The notes: generated by a model not told the origin, from the sequence alone. A DNA stretch of 64,000 nt from Amorphophallus konjac (GCA_022559845.1 CM040124.1:68595491-68659490); one strand, 5' to 3'. Positions 33,611-46,958 are shown, counted from the stretch's first letter. Numbers and translations: made by a program.

Positions 33611-34203
33611 GTGAGGGGTATGAAAAACGACATGGAGTAGGAAAACAACATGGACTTAAACCTGTTATTTTTATTGTTATTACATTTTGGGTAAAAATGG
33701 GGGAAAATACTTAAATCTGTTATTATTATTATTATTATATTTTTGGTAAAAAATGGAGAAAATGCTTAAATTTGTTATTTTTATTCTAATGGAGAGAATG
33801 CTTTTAAAAAAAAGTAGGAAAAATGAGATAAATTCAATAAAAGTGGAGGTACTAATCTCGCACAGTTATCCGTGGATTACTCGTCATTATACACCTTGGA
33901 CTCCGTTCCAACTCCACCTTATTTTCCTACTGGTCAAGCCTAACCTTGAAATTCTTTATTGGCTATAAATGAAATGGATGTCAAAAATATGACTTAAATG
34001 CTGGCAAAAGGGCTCGGTCCGGTCCTGGGAGGAGCACCCGAAACCAAAGGGAAGAGATCTCTTACTTGAGGGCGTCTAGCATTGCGTCCTAATACTTGCT
34101 AAATTGAGACATTCCATCAACACTTGCTTGGCCCGGACAGGGCGATACTTGTGTGGCCCCAAAAGGGGTAATACTGGACTTGAAATGTCATTGAGTGAAT
34201 TGT

Positions 34204-34214
34204 TATATAAATAG
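34204..34214 (+). promoter_or_regulatory. TATA box of Tekay LTR
   Basis: tatataaatag about 590 bp before the LTR end. A second candidate (tatataaag, 34748) is too close to the LTR end to leave a normal R-U5. Confidence 0.5.
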
Positions 34215-34808
34215 CCAATTCCTACTGTACATGTTTCACCTTGCTTACTGATTTCAAATTACAGTCATTCATTATTTGTTCAGTCTTGTATCACTTACTG
34301 TTAGATTGAATGTATATGCTTTCCTTGCTCTCATCCTGCGTTATCAATTTTTATAAATTCCTTGATCTCTACTGTCTGCATGCATGAATTGAAATATTAA
34401 TCACTTAAAGCCTGTTAAGGTTTGAGATGTAATTCCTACTGAGCGATTCGCTCATCCAGTTGTTATCTAACCATTTCAGGTGATTTGGAGGACGACCCGA
34501 TTCCAGGAGGGGATGAGTCTGAGTGATAAGTGTAGAATTAGAATTGCCCCTATTATTGTAATTTCATTATGTTGGGTCAATGTTGTAATCTGAACTATGT
34601 CGGTATGTATGAGTTAGATCAATAAAGGGTATGAATTGATCCTTGTATTTGTAGAATCATCGGAATTATCAAATTAAAGGTTTAGCTTGCGCGCTCTTTT
34701 ACTTGTCTAAGGTAGAAGCCCTTAGAATCTCTAGCTTGCTTTGGTTCTATATAAAGCACTGTCGCGCCGCGGGCAGGCTTCCGCGCTCGGGACGTGACAG
34801 TACTTTCT

Positions 34809-34824
34809 TGGTATCAGAGCCATG
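34809..34824 (+). other. Primer binding site of Tekay (initiator Met tRNA)
   Basis: TGGTATCAGAGCCATG, nine bases after the 5' LTR end. Confidence 0.92.
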
Positions 34825-35015
34825 TTTTTAAATTTTCCTAGGTAAACCCTAGCTAGAAGATAAAACTAGAAATGTCTTATTAGGATTTACCCAAGGGTAA
34901 AGATACATGTTATTCAGTGGTTAGATCGTACCCGGTGAGATGGGTAGAGACGTGGGCTAGTGTTGTAAACCCGACTACGTAAGATCTTTACCATATTTGA
35001 ATTCCTTGCAGGATC

Positions 35016-37172
35016 ATGGCTGGACACTGGCGCGAGATGCAGCGCACGGTGCAAGGACTCACTGAGGCGCTACAGCAGGTGGCGCAAGGCGGAGCTCGCG
35101 GTGCTCACCATGGAGCCGGTGATCTTCATCGGGATTTCCGTAACATGAACCCACCCAAGTTTGCGGGTTCGGTGGACCCCGATGATGCCGAGCATTGGCT
35201 CAAGGAGACCGAGAGGATCTTCCGCGTGATACAATGCACGGACGAAGAGAAGGTCCTACTAGCCACATTCCAACTGGAGAGGGATGTGCGAAGCTGGTGG
35301 GAGTCCGTGGAAGCCACATTACCTGACGATCATGTCACGTGGGCGGAGTTTGTCGAACACTTCAACGGCAAATATTTCTCGGACCGAGGGCAGGAGAGGA
35401 AGGCCACGGAATTTGCCGCACTCAAGCAGTGGACTCGGAAGGTGGCCGAATATGAGGCCCTGTTCTCGAGACTTTCCCGTTACGCACCACACTTGGTGTG
35501 TACGGAGAAAATGAAGGCAAGAAGGTTTCTCAACGGGCTACGGCCCCAATATATTACCCAGCTGGCGCCAATGGACATCCAAGTCTACTCAGAAATGGTT
35601 CGTCGTGCTCAGCTATTGGAGGACGCCACCGAATTTTCTGACAGAATTCGGGGCAAGGACAAGAAGGAGCAGGTTACCAGTTCGGGAAGCTTCAAACCAC
35701 CTTTTGGCAAGAAGCGAACCTTTAATGGAGGCGAGTCTTCCAAGGCAAAGAGGTTCCAGAAAAATCACCAGCCATACCTCGCTATCAGTAACAAGCCCTT
35801 CTCCGACGTTACTCCTTCTAAGGATAGCTGTACTTATTGTGATAAAGCTGGTCATAAGACCGAGGACTGCTGGAGGAAACTGGGAGCGTGCCTCCGATGT
35901 GGGAGTCGAGATCACCGAATTCCCGACTGCCCGTTGATGAAGGAGCAAGCCAGCAAGGACGAGAAGCGTCCATTTAAAAAGCAAGGCCGTCTGCAAGCTC
36001 TTCAAGGGACGGAATCTGTGGAAGGTACATTGATTATTTGTTCTAAGCCTGCTAGAGTTTTATTTGATACTGGAGCAACTCATTCATTTATTTCCAAGAA
36101 GTTTCCTGCTTCATTTTCTAAAGAACCCGAATGGATAGATTTAATTATAACTACACCTCTTGGAAACAAATCAGATATCATGTACCATTATCCAAATTGT
36201 GAGATTATGGTTCAAGACCACAATTTACCGGCCGACCTGATATGCCTTGACATGGAATGTTACGATGTCATATTAGGAGCCGACTGGTTATCAACCTACC
36301 AAGCAACGGTAGATTGTCGGCATGGCAAAATAACTTTTAAGAATTATCCCGAGTTAGTTTTTAACAAATCTCGGAATAAAACCCTGCTTATCTCAGCTCT
36401 CCGAGCCAGTAAACTGGTGAAAAAGGGATGCATGGCTTTTTTGGCTTTTGTAACCACCACTGAAGTTGAGAAGACAAAAATTGATGACATCCGAGTGATT
36501 CGGGACTTCTCCGATGTATTTCCAGACGACTTACCTGGTTTACCTCCGGAGAGGGAAGTGTCATTCACCATAGATATTGTTCCGGGTGCCGGACCTGTTT
36601 CTAAAGCACCCTACAGGATGTCTCCTATGGAATTGAAAGAGCTGAAAGAGCAGTTGATGGACTTACTAAAGAAAGGATTCATTAGGCCAAGCACTTCCCC
36701 ATGGGGAGCGCCTGTACTATTTGTTAAAAAGAAGGATGGTACATTGAGATTATGCATCGATTATCGGCAGTTAAACAATCTTACAATCAAGAACAAGTAC
36801 CCACTACCGAGAATTGATGAGCTGTTCGACCAATTATCAGGAGCAATGTATTTCTCCAAAATAGATCTTCGATCTGGTTACCACCAATTGAGAATCAAGG
36901 AGGAGGAAATTTACAAAACTGCATTTCGAAGTAGGTATGGGCATTACGAATTTACTGTTATGCCTTTTGGACTAACAAATGCGCCTGCAGCTTTCATGCA
37001 GTTAATGAACAGTATTTATCGACCTTACTTAGATCAATTTATTGTGGTCTTCATTGATGATATATTGATTTATTCAAAGACTGAAGAAGAGCATGAGGAA
37101 CATCTCAAGATGGCATTACAGATATTGCGAGACAACAAATTGTATGCTAAATTCAGCAAATGCCAGTTCTAG
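35016..37172 (+). CDS. gag-pol: Tekay gag, protease and N-terminal reverse transcriptase
   Basis: The ATG at 35016 follows a 190-bp leader. Gag capsid is at about residues 42-210 ([35 protein letters not shown]). Two zinc knuckles follow: C272, C275, H280, C285 and C292, C295, H300, C305. The protease active site is [12 protein letters not shown] at 350-360, with VILGADWLS near 430. RT starts near 490 and includes [36 protein letters not shown] and the catalytic [10 protein letters not shown] at about 679-688. The frame ends in TAG (37170-37172) after KCQF, where relatives have tryptophan, so a TGG to TAG change is likely. The same frame then continues. Confidence 0.95.
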   Translation: MAGHWREMQRTVQGLTEALQQVAQGGARGAHHGAGDLHRDFRNMNPPKFAGSVDPDDAEHWLKETERIFRVIQCTDEEKVLLATFQLERDVRSWWESVEATLPDDHVTWAEFVEHFNGKYFSDRGQERKATEFAALKQWTRKVAEYEALFSRLSRYAPHLVCTEKMKARRFLNGLRPQYITQLAPMDIQVYSEMVRRAQLLEDATEFSDRIRGKDKKEQVTSSGSFKPPFGKKRTFNGGESSKAKRFQKNHQPYLAISNKPFSDVTPSKDSCTYCDKAGHKTEDCWRKLGACLRCGSRDHRIPDCPLMKEQASKDEKRPFKKQGRLQALQGTESVEGTLIICSKPARVLFDTGATHSFISKKFPASFSKEPEWIDLIITTPLGNKSDIMYHYPNCEIMVQDHNLPADLICLDMECYDVILGADWLSTYQATVDCRHGKITFKNYPELVFNKSRNKTLLISALRASKLVKKGCMAFLAFVTTTEVEKTKIDDIRVIRDFSDVFPDDLPGLPPEREVSFTIDIVPGAGPVSKAPYRMSPMELKELKEQLMDLLKKGFIRPSTSPWGAPVLFVKKKDGTLRLCIDYRQLNNLTIKNKYPLPRIDELFDQLSGAMYFSKIDLRSGYHQLRIKEEEIYKTAFRSRYGHYEFTVMPFGLTNAPAAFMQLMNSIYRPYLDQFIVVFIDDILIYSKTEEEHEEHLKMALQILRDNKLYAKFSKCQF

Positions 37173-39377
37173 CTTGAGGAAGTGTCCTTCTTAGGACATG
37201 TCATCTCCAAGAATGGGATTTCTGTTGACCCTGCAAAGGTCGAAGCTGTGCAAAACTGGGAACGACCGACGAGTGCAACGGAGATTCGTAGCTTCTTGGG
37301 CTTAGCTGGTTATTACCGACGTTTCATCAAGGACTTCTCCAAGATTGCGATTCCTCTTACCAGATTGACTCGCAAGGAAGTGCCTTATGAGTGGAATAAA
37401 GACTGTGGAAGGAGATTCTTGACTCTGAAGGAACTCTTGACTACTGCACCGATCTTAGCTCTTCCAATTGAAGGAGAGAAATACGAGGTATATACCGATG
37501 CATTTGGTATCGGCCTCGGATGTGTATTAATGCAGAATGGGAGAGTTATTGCATACTCGTCCCGGCAATTGAAGAAACATGAAGAGAATTATCCTGTGCA
37601 CGATCTAGAGCTAGCCGCAGTGGTATTGGCTTTGAAGATCTGGAGACACTATCTCTATGGAGAACAATTTACAGTCTACTCCGATCATAAAAGCCTTAAA
37701 TATTTATTCTCTCAGAAGGAGTTGAACATGCGCCAACGGCGTTGGCTCGAATATCTCAAGGATTTCGACTTCACAATACAATATCATCCTGGTAAGGGTA
37801 ATTCCGTAGCAGATGCCCTTAGTCGGAAGCCGAGAGCTCTATTAGCCAACTGTATGGTTCAGGAATGGAAATTATTAGAAAAATTTTCTGAACTTGACAT
37901 CAACATGGGCGAGAATGATGGGAGTATTACTCTATCCCACTTAAGTATACATCCGGACTTGCTAACTGAAGTCAAGAGGTTGCAAGAAGAAGACCCGTTG
38001 TTGGTGGAAATAAAGGAAAAGCTGGATGAGAAGACCGATTTCAAGATGGCACCCGATCGAAGAATCTTATTCCATGAAAGGACATGTGTGCCCGACAGTC
38101 CTGAGCTGAAGAAGAAGATTCTTGAAGAAGTCCATCGATCGAGATACACGATACATCCGGGAGCCACTAAAATGTACCAAGACATAAAAAGGACCTTCTG
38201 GTGGCCCAACATGAAAAGGGAAATAGCAGAGTTCGTGTCTCGATGTTTGACTTGCCAGCAGGTGAAGGCCGAACATCAAAAGCCCGCAGGGAAACTGCAT
38301 CCACTGGATATTCCCAAGTGGAAATGGGAGGATATCGGCATGGACTTCATCATGGGCTTGCCCAAGTCTAGGGGCGGATATGATAGCATATGGGTAATCA
38401 TCGATCGTCTTACTAAATCGGCTCATTTCTTACCTATTAAGAGTCGATGGTCGGTTGATATCCTCGTTGCTCTGTACATTAAGGAAGTCACTAGACTCCA
38501 TGGAATCCCTGTGTCTATAGTATCTGACCGAGACCCTCGCTTAACGTCTCACTTCTGGAAGAGTCTACAACGCTCTCTAGGAACGAAGCTTAATTTCAGC
38601 ACAGCTTTCCATCCCCAGACAGATGGTCAGACGGAAAGGACTAATCAGGTTGTTGAAGATATGTTGCGAGCATGTATTATAGATTTCAGCGGGAGTTGGC
38701 ATGACCACTTACCATTAGCCGAATTTGCCTACAATAACAGCTACCAAGCCAGCATTCAAATGGCACCTTTCGAAGCACTCTATGGTAGAAGCTGTAGATC
38801 TCCGGTATGCTGGGGGGAGGTCGGTGAAAGACAACTCCTAGGTCCTGATATTGTAAGAGATTCCACTGAGAAGATTCTCCTTATCAGAGAGAGACTCAAG
38901 GTGGCTCAATGCAGGCAAAAATCTTATGTTGATAATAGAAGAAGGGACTTGGAATTTCAAGACGGTGATCATGTATTTCTCAAGGTATCTCCCAGTCGAG
39001 GTATCCGAAGATTTGGTGTTAAAGGTAAACTTACACCAAGATTCATCGGTCCATTTGAAGTATTGGAAAGAGTGGGTGAGGTAGCCTACCGCATCGCCTT
39101 ACCTCCTCAACTCTCGGAAGTGCACAACGTATTTCATGTTTCTATGCTGAAGAAATACGTACATGATCCTTCTCACGTCATCGACCACGCCAGTTTGGTG
39201 ATTCAAAAGGATCTGACCTATGAGCAAAAGCCGATGCGAATCCTCGATCGAGAAGCCCGAGTTCTAAGGAACAAGACGATCCCTATGGTTAAAGTTCAAT
39301 GGAATCGATGCTCGGAGCAAGAAGGAACATGGGAAACCGAGGAATCTATGAAGAGAAGATACCCAGAACTGTTCTAG
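37173..39377 (+). CDS. pol: Tekay RT end, RNase H, integrase, chromodomain-like tail
   Basis: In frame with the block before the TAG. Numbering from the ATG at 37182: RT connection [17 protein letters not shown] (4-20) and [16 protein letters not shown]; RNase H at 98-215 with D106, E143, D168, D211; integrase zinc site H318, H325, C355, C358; integrase triad D388, D449, E485 (35 residues between the last two); GPF motif at 623-625. The C-terminal 50 residues ([27 protein letters not shown] ... [14 protein letters not shown], given as separate pieces) form the chromodomain-like module that targets heterochromatin in chromoviruses. Except for the single TAG the polyprotein is complete. Confidence 0.95.
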   Translation, partial: LEEVSFLGHVISKNGISVDPAKVEAVQNWERPTSATEIRSFLGLAGYYRRFIKDFSKIAIPLTRLTRKEVPYEWNKDCGRRFLTLKELLTTAPILALPIEGEKYEVYTDAFGIGLGCVLMQNGRVIAYSSRQLKKHEENYPVHDLELAAVVLALKIWRHYLYGEQFTVYSDHKSLKYLFSQKELNMRQRRWLEYLKDFDFTIQYHPGKGNSVADALSRKPRALLANCMVQEWKLLEKFSELDINMGENDGSITLSHLSIHPDLLTEVKRLQEEDPLLVEIKEKLDEKTDFKMAPDRRILFHERTCVPDSPELKKKILEEVHRSRYTIHPGATKMYQDIKRTFWWPNMKREIAEFVSRCLTCQQVKAEHQKPAGKLHPLDIPKWKWEDIGMDFIMGLPKSRGGYDSIWVIIDRLTKSAHFLPIKSRWSVDILVALYIKEVTRLHGIPVSIVSDRDPRLTSHFWKSLQRSLGTKLNFSTAFHPQTDGQTERTNQVVEDMLRACIIDFSGSWHDHLPLAEFAYNNSYQASIQMAPFEALYGRSCRSPVCWGEVGERQLLGPDIVRDSTEKILLIRERLKVAQCRQKSYVDNRRRDLEFQDGDHVFLKVSPSRGIRRFGVKGKLTPRFIGPFEVLERVGEVAYRIALPPQLSEVHNVFHVSMLKKYVHDPSHVIDHASLVIQKDLTYEQKPMRILDREARVLRNKTIPMVKVQWNRCSEQEGTWETEESMKRRYPELF

Positions 39378-39495
39378 CTGGCAGGTATCTTATCCTTTAC
39401 ACAGTACTCTTATGTAGTTGAATTTATCCCTATACAGTTGAATTTGGGGACCAAATTACCCTATACAGTTGAATTTGGGGACCAAATTCTTTTAA

Positions 39496-39506
39496 GTAGG
39501 GGAGGG
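39496..39506 (+). other. Polypurine tract of Tekay
   Basis: gtaggggaggg directly before the 3' LTR. Confidence 0.85.
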
Positions 39507-41021
39507 TGTAGCACCCGTATACAAAAAAAATAAATAAATAAATAAATAAAAACATAAATAAATAAAAACATTAAATAAATAATATTTTCAAATACTAATA
39601 ATAACAATAATGTTTATGAAAAAAAATAACAATTATGATTAAGTTTATGATATATTAAACTTATGAAAGAAATAGGAACTCATGGTTATCAAATGTAAAG
39701 GGAATCCACTTAACAAAATGACCTCCTAGTGTAGTGGTTAAGTGTCTTGCCTTCAACCCAAAGACTAGGGTTCTACACACCCCATCAACATTCTTTTGCC
39801 AAGTCTCAATTTAACCCAATTTAAGGGGGCGACGTGGCCATCTTAGACACCAAGAAAAAGGGGAAAAATTCCAAATTTCCCAAGCCACTTATCCTCCATT
39901 ATCCCCAACACATGTCACTATCTCATATTCCAGATCCTGAAATTTCGGATCTTGCCCCCCTAAGCCTGTCTAGTAGAGGGGATTAAATATAGGCCTAGCT
40001 CTCCCATTGTGTTAGTTAGAGCTTCGAGATACGAGCCTAGACTGGGAGGTTCTGTGCTGCGTACTAGGAGGAGAGGAGGTTGCTGGGGAAGCTTCTTCCT
40101 TCGCTAATTACCATCCAAACAGGTAGGTGTTCTCAATTTTAACTAAACTACTAGTTAATTAGTGTCTAAGCAGTGCATCTCCATGTGATTTATTGTTGCA
40201 TAGCATATGTCAACCTAGTAAATAGCCTGTACCCACTTAAATCAAAAAGATTAGTGAAAGGATTAACATATATTAGAAATAATTAGCAGGAATTAGCTAT
40301 AATTAATATGTGTTAGTAGGTTTTCTCAATTTTTAACAAAACCCATAGTTAATTAAGGTATTATTTAAATGCATTAACTTGTTAAGTAACTGTTAGATGC
40401 CATGACATTAAACTTGTCAGATAATCAGTAGTTAATATGGGAGTATTCAACTTGTTAAACTATCACTTAGTACTTAGTATAGTGAAACCTGTTAAATTGA
40501 GTACCTGTGGAAACCGTAAACAGTTATGTTTTATGTTAAGTTAAGAGTAATGATCTTTGAGGATTTTTATTTTTTTTATTTGGAGGGGTCTTGATGTGAA
40601 ATTTGAGGGATATATATTTTTCATTTTCATCTATTTTTTTATATAATTATTTTCATAAAATTCCTTTAAAATAAAACGTAACACTATTCACTTTTACTAT
40701 TCATATGACAGTAATTGTCTGTTAAAATATCATTTAATATATTGGAGACTCATCTAACCCGTTAAACTTAGTGTAGCACCCTGAGTATAAAATAAATAAA
40801 GATTTCTGACGTTATAAGTCAAAATCTTAATCCCTATATTTATTGATGTATTTATTACTTAAGGAAGTAACATGGCCTAGTGGTTAAGTAGCACATCCCA
40901 AATCTGAGGTCAAGGGTTCAATTCCTAGCACCAACAAGTCCTTTTTGGCTGCCAGACATTCCTGCATCACAAATTATCTGTTTCAGCTGACAAAGTTTGT
41001 GGGTTCTATTTGCGTGTCTGG

Positions 41022-41590
41022 TCATGGTCGACATCTGGTAAGTCTGTTGTCGACCACCATAGTTTCTCCAGATACCAGTCTGTTCTGGTTAAGCCAGACA
41101 TTCCTGCATCACAAATTATCTGTTTCAGCTGACAAAGTTTGTGGGTTCTATTTGCGTGTCTGGTCATGGTCGACATCTGGTAAGTCTGTTGTCGACCACC
41201 ATAGTTTCTCCAGATACCAGTCTGTTCTGGTTAAGCCTCTGGTCGACAGAGGAGGGGCCTCTGGTCGACAGAGGAGGGGTCTGTTGTCGACCAGCTTGTT
41301 TCCAGTCTGTTCTGGTTGAGCCTCTGGTCGACAGAGGAGGGGTCTGTTGTAGACCACCATAGTTTCTCCAGATACCAGTCTGTTCTGGTTAAGCCTCTGT
41401 CGAAGCCTCTGGTCGACAGAGGAGGAGCCTCTGGTCGACAGACGAGGGGTCTGTTGTCGACCACCATAGTTTCTCCAGATACCAGTCTGTTCTGGTTAAG
41501 CCTCTGGTCGACAGAGGAGGAGCCTCTGGTCGACAGAGGAGGGGTCTCTGATCGACAGAGGAGGGGTCTGTTGTCGACCAGCTTGTTTCC
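41022..41590. repeat. VNTR, 3' LTR copy
   Basis: Same units as 32142-32790 but with a different number and order, plus the 142-bp duplication. Confidence 0.9.
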
Positions 41591-42411
41591 AGACACCTTG
41601 TTTTACAGGTTTGTGTTTGTTAACATGATTTAATGCTTTGTTTGTCTGGTTACTTCTGTGAATTCGAACTTCTCGTCTGATATGACTGTTGTTTTTAAAC
41701 TGATGTGGATTATCCATTTTCCTTTTAGAATTCCTCTCTTCCAAGGTGACATTAATCTGTTTAGAGGAGCTTTCAGCTATATCATTTTGTTTGTTTTGAT
41801 ATAAGTTTATCAAGGGGCCTTTTCCTTTAGAGTCAGCTATTTTATTTAAAGTTTTTATTTGGAATTCCTTTTTAGCCGTTGGGTTGTACCCTAACCCCTC
41901 TTTCTGAAAATTTACTTTTATTCCCAACACAGCGTTCAAGTTTTCTTGACCCTTAGTCATTTTTTTTCAATGTTTCCTGTTTGTTTTTCAGTTCACTTCG
42001 GATTCTTTCTATTTCTTTCAGAAGTTGACTGTTTTCTTCCTTGAGTGAGTTGTTTCTTTCTTGAGTTAGCTTAGTTTCCTGTTCATATTCTTGAGTCTTT
42101 AATTTTAACTCGTCAATTGTGTTTTTCAGTACTTCATTTTCTTCTAATAGCCCTTTGACGTTTTCTTCATCTATCTCGCGTTGATTCAGTTTATTTTGCA
42201 AGGTGGTGATCTCCAATTCTAGTTCAGTTCTGTTGGCAATTGAGTTGCTGTCATTATTGAACTGATTAACCTTCTTCTTCAAACTTTTATTTTCCCTTCT
42301 TATTCTTTCATATGTATCAAGTAAATCTGAATAGGCTTCTTCCCAATCTGAGCTAGAAAAGTCTTGAAAAGGGGAGGTTACCTCAAGATCGTTGCTGTCT
42401 CCTTTGGCCAA
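41496..42411 (-). pseudogene. SIRE-type gag fragment captured antisense in Tekay 3' LTR
   Basis: Copy of the 5' LTR fragment with the same A8 frameshift near 41963 and only a few residue changes (for example Asn to Ser at the sixth residue of the coiled-coil frame). Because both LTRs carry it, the capture and the frameshift happened before this insertion. Confidence 0.75.
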
Positions 42412-43603
42412 GTGAGGGGTATGAAAAACGACATGGAGTAGGAAAACAACATGGACTTAAACCTGTTATTTTTATTGTTATTACATTTTGGGTAAAAATG
42501 GGGGAAAATACTTAAATCTGTTATTATTATTATTATGATTATATTTTTGGTAAAAATGGAGAAAATGCTTAAATTTGTTATTTTTATTCTAATGGAGAGA
42601 ATGCTTTATAAAAAAAAGTAGGAAAAATGAGATAAATTCAATAAAAGTGGAGGTACTAATCTCGCACAGTTATCCGTGGATTACTCGTCATTATACACCT
42701 TGGACTCCGTTCCAACTCCACCTTATTTTCCTACTGGTCAAGCCTAGCCTTGAAATTCTTTATTGGCTATAAATGAAATGGATGTCAAAAATATGACTTA
42801 AATGCTGGCAAAAGGGCTCGGTCCGGTCCTGGGAGGAGCACCCGAAACCAAAGGGAAGAGATCTCTTGCTTGAGGGCGTCTAGCATTGCGTCCTAATACT
42901 TGCTAAATTGAGACATTCCATCAACACTTGCTTGGCCCGGACAGGGCGATACTTGCGTGGCCCCAAAAGGGGTAATACTGGACTTGAAATGTCATTGAGT
43001 GAATTGTTATATAAATAGCCAATTCCTACTGTACATGTTTCACCTTGCTTACTGATTTCAACTTACAGTCATTCATTATTTGTTCAGTCTTGTATCACTT
43101 ACTGTTAGATTGAATGTATATGCTTTCCTTGCTCTCATCCTGCGTTATCAATTTTTATAAATTCCTTGATCTCTACTGTCTGCATGCATGAATTGAAATA
43201 TTAATCACTTAAAGCCTGTTAAGGTTTGAGATGTAATTCCTACTGAGTGATTCGCTCATCCAGTTGTTATCTAACCATTTCAGGTGATTTGGAGGACGAC
43301 CCGATTCCAGGAGGGGATGAGTCTGAGTGATAAGTGTAGAATTAGAATTGCCCATATTATTGTAATTTCATTATGTTGGGTCAATGTTGTAATCTGAACT
43401 ATGTCGGTATGTATGAGTTAGATCAATAAAGGGTATGAATTGATCCTTGTATTTGTAGAATCATCGGAATTATCAAATTAAAGGTTTAGCTTGCGCGCTC
43501 TTTTACTTGTCTAAGGTAGAAGCCCTTAGAATCTCTAGCTTGCTTTGGTTCTATATAAAGCACTGTCGCACCGCGGGCAGGCTTCCGCGCTCGGGACGTG
43601 ACA

Positions 43604-45543
43604 GTTGTGGATGCAGCTGGTCCTAGTTTTAATGTTAATAGCGAACATGCACATATGGAAGAAGTGCCGAATAAGAGAGCCGGAATATTTTATCAATTAC
43701 TTAGTGAATCTGATGTGCCACTTTGGGATGGTTGTGAAAAGCACACTCGGTTGTCTACAGTGTCACAGTTGTTGAACTTAAAATCTGAATTTCACATCAG
43801 TGAGACTTGTTTTGACCGTCTCCTCCTCTTGATCAAGAGTATGTTGCCTCGAGACGAGAAGTTGCCAGAAACTTATTATCGTGCAAAAAAGATGGTCAAT
43901 GAGCTAGGACTTGGATATGTGAAAATAGATGCATGCCCGAATCATTGTATGTTATATTACAAAGATGATGCAGATAAGATATCATGTTCTATTTGCGGCC
44001 ATGACAGATTCAAACCTAAGGGAGGTGTCAATTCAAAGTGAAAAGATGTACCTTACAAGGCATTGCGATACTTCCCTCTTGTGCCTAGGCTGCAGCGGCT
44101 GTATATGTCCTCAAAGACAGCTCTACATATGACATGGCACAGTGACAGAGTACGCCGTGCCGATGATATAATAAGTCATCCTGCCAATGGTGAAGCTTGG
44201 ACCCACTTCAATCGTACTCATCTTGCTTTCTCAAAGGAGCCACGTAATGTTAGGTTGGGTTTATGCACAGATGGTTTTAATCCATTCGGTGGTTCAATGG
44301 CATCTTACTCTTGTTGGCCAGTGTTCATGACACCGTACAACCTTCCGCCAGACATGTGCATGAAGCGAGAAAATCTATTTTTATGTTTAGTAATTCCTGG
44401 TCCAAAAAGTCCCGAAAAAAATTTGGACATATATCTCAGGCCGTTGATTGATGAGCTCAATTTTTTATGGACTGATGGAGTTATTACTTATGATGCACGT
44501 AGGAAGCAAAATTTTATTATGAAGGCTGCACTGATGTGGACAATAAGTGACTTCCCTGCATATGGAATGCTATCTGGTTGGAGCACACATGGGAGGTTAG
44601 CATGTCCCTACTGTATGGAAGATACCAAATCATTTGTATTGAAACATGGTGTAAAAGCATGATGGTTTGATTGCCATCGGCGGTTGCTACCAAGTGACCA
44701 TCCTTTTCGAAGGCAAAAAGACTCTTTTAAAAAAAATACTGTTGAAGTAGATGAAGCAGACTTGCAACGGGTGTCGGGTCGACATATGGCAACACGGGTG
44801 CAAAATTTACCAGATGTAGTACAATTGTCTGATAGCACACGACAACTGAATAGTTTTGGAAAGGATCACAACTGGAACAAGAAAAGTATTTTTTGGGAAT
44901 TGCCTTATTGGTCAACTCTTCTTGTACGACACAATCTAGATGTCATGCATATCTAGAAGAATTTTTTTGATAATGTGTTCAACACGGTCATGAATGTTAA
45001 AGGCAAAACAAAGGACAATGCCTAAGCGCGCATGGATTTAAAGATGCTTTGTAAACGTCCAGAATTGGAACTACAAAACATAAACGGAAGGGTTGTGCAG
45101 CCAAAAGTAACTTACGTGCTTAATGATACACAGATCAAGGAAGTGTGCCAGTGGGTGAAACAATTGAGATTTCCAGATGGATATGCATCCAACATAGCCC
45201 GTTGTGTGAATGTTAATGAGGGAAAAATATATGGTCTGAAAAGTCACGACTGTCATGTGTTCATGGAGAGGCTACTACCCATTGCATTTCATGATTTGTT
45301 GTCGAAGCCTATATGGGGAGCACTGACCGAGCTGAGTCAGTTTTTCAAGATTTTATGTGCATCAGAACTCAGACTTCGGGACGTACAAACTCATGAAGAA
45401 AATGTGGTCAAAACTATTTGCAAGTTAGAGAAGATATTTCCTCCGGCATTCTTTGATTCGATGGAGCACCTGGTCGTCCATCTACCATACAAGGCTATTG
45501 TCGGAGGGCCAGTACATTTTCGATGGATGTATCCATTTGAGAG
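43604..45543 (+). pseudogene. TNP2: TNP2 transposase, central part (Transposase_21 and start of DUF4218)
   Basis: Continues the 30320 exon after the Tekay insert. All blocks are in one frame. Recognisable parts: PNHCMLYYKDDADKISCSICG (zinc-like), YFPLVPRLQRLYMS, MTWHSD, LCTDGFNPFG, CWPVFMTPYNLPP, PYCMED, WFDCHRRLLPSDHPFR and LDVMHI, all hallmarks of the catalytic Transposase_21 domain, followed by CQWVKQLRFPDGYASNIARCV and MERLLPIAFHDLL of DUF4218. Stops break it at 44039 (TGA), 44660 (TGA), 44954 (TAG, where Glu is expected) and 45023 (TAA). The exon ends at 45543 before gtatgtg. It catalysed excision and insertion; it is now inactive. Confidence 0.92.
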
Positions 45544-45621
45544 GTATGTGAGAATTTGATTGAAGACATACATGTTGTACATGGTCGCTACATGTCATTG
45601 CCATCTGAATTGTTGTTGTAG

Positions 45622-46958
45622 GTGCATGCATGAATTGAAAATGAAAGTTCGCAACAAGGCAAAGGTGGAAGGTTCGATTGCTGAGGCATATGTTACTGAA
45701 GAAATTTCGAACTTCTGTTCCATGTACTTTGAGCCAGATATTCAAACTCGTCATACTCGACCTCCACGTAATGATGATGGGGGAGTTGATGATTTGTCAG
45801 ATTGGCTCTCTATATTTAAGCATCCTGGACGTGCTTTCGGATGTTGCTCGACCCGCACGCTCAAAGATAGAGAGTTGTACGTTACTGAGATATATATTCT
45901 TCTGAATTGTACTGAGATTGAACCTTATGTTGAGTAAGTTCTTAACTCACATTTCCAGCAATGCCATAACTTGTTCATCCTTCTTCTGTAGTTCATTTAA
46001 AGTAGTAGTGCATTTATATTGCAGATAATTTGATTCAGAATTAGCACAAAAATGTCCAAATATCCAGGACGTAGAGATTGAAAAAGAACGTGAGAAGTTT
46101 TTTGCCAAATGGTTGAGATATCAAGTTAGTGTCGATCGTTCAATATATATGATTGCAGTTACTAATGTTGACGTAATTGTTCAAAAATATTTAACTACTC
46201 TACTTTACATATATGTTGAACAAGGTCTCATTAGTGATCGGAGAGTACAAGAGATAAGTTATGGCCCCTCCAACGTTGCACGTGCCTATCCAGGATATAT
46301 TGTGAATGGATACAGATTTCATATGAGGGATTATGGACGAAGTAAGTCTACGATGAACAGCGGCGTATCTGTTAAGGGAAGTGTATACAATGAAGTGGAA
46401 TTAGACTACTATGGTATTCTTGAGGAAGTCATAGAACTTCAGTATTTGGGATGAGACAATCATGTATACCTATTTAAGTGTCATTGGTTTGATCCTAATT
46501 CAGTTCGACATGACACATCTACTGGGATTGTCGATGTCAAACATAGGTACAAACTTAATACCTATGAACCGTTCATTTTAGCCGCACAAGCCCACCAAGT
46601 GTATTATTCAAGGTATCCATCGTCAAAGAATAAAGATTGGTGGGCAGTTTGCAGGGTTAAAGTAAAATATTTTCCCACTTATGAGTTAAATATGAGTCAA
46701 AATGTCTCAGAGCTTGGCAGCGTCGAATATTTTCAATCAGATGAAGTTGGCCTTATCGGCTCCACACATGTTAATCTGGATGAATCTGATGAGCCACTGT
46801 CATTACGTAAGGAAGATGAAGTGGAAGAAATCGACCCGACAGAGTTAAATGTTCATGTTAGAGGGGAGGAGGAGTCAGATGAAGAGGAAGAGTTCCAATC
46901 TGATGAGACTACGATGGATGACGAAGATGATGATGATGAGATAGATATATCAACATGA
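45622..46958 (+). pseudogene. TNP2: TNP2 transposase, C-terminal exons (DUF4218 end, DUF4216)
   Basis: After a 78-bp intron (45544-45621) the frame reads VRNKAKVEGSIAEAYVTEE, the end of DUF4218. A second intron (gtaagt at about 45936, cag at about 46022) leads to FFAKWLRYQ and then ISYGPSNVARAYPGYIVNGYRF, and after a TGA at about 46452, VYLFKCHWFDP and YEPFILAAQAHQVYYSRYP, WWAVCRVKVKYFP, the DUF4216 block. The last 70 residues are acidic (DEEDDDDEID) to the TGA at 46956-46958. Exon borders near 46150-46200 are uncertain. Confidence 0.88.

Larger units (their letters stand above)
30637..34799 (+). repeat. 5' LTR of Tekay element, 4,163 bp
   Basis: Begins TGTAGCACCC followed by an AAAT microsatellite. 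A second TGTAGCACCC-like start lies at 31893. It contains a tRNA-like patch, a VNTR (32142-32790), a captured antisense gag fragment (32695-33610), a TATA box tatataaatag at 34204-34214 and an AATAAA at about 34622. Compared with the 3' LTR it is 66 bp longer, due to the VNTR and the microsatellite; only scattered substitutions are seen elsewhere. Confidence 0.95.
30637..43603 (+). mobile_element. Complete Tekay/Del-lineage gypsy chromovirus, 12,967 bp
   Basis: LTRs start TGTAGCACCC and end GACGTGACA (30637-34799; 39507-43603) with a GTTGT target duplication. Between them: primer site TGGTATCAGAGCC, a leader, one gag-pol frame, and a polypurine tract. The polyprotein has two zinc knuckles and a C-terminal chromodomain-like region, which with 4.1 kb LTRs fits Tekay/Del. 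The LTRs are nearly identical outside repeats, so this is the youngest insertion seen. One TAG codon in RT (37170-37172) is the only coding break. Confidence 0.95.
39507..43603 (+). repeat. 3' LTR of Tekay element, 4,097 bp
   Basis: Same features as the 5' LTR, including the inner TGTAGCACCC start (about 40772), the tRNA-like patch and the TATA box. It has a 142-bp duplication (gccagacattcctg at 40951 and 41093) that the 5' LTR lacks, and a shorter VNTR. Ends GACGTGACA at 43603, then the GTTGT duplication and TNP2 coding sequence. Confidence 0.95.

Noticed and set aside
35126..38426. Antisense frames of 60-130 codons over the Tekay gag-pol
   Set aside because: Shadows of the real plus-strand polyprotein.
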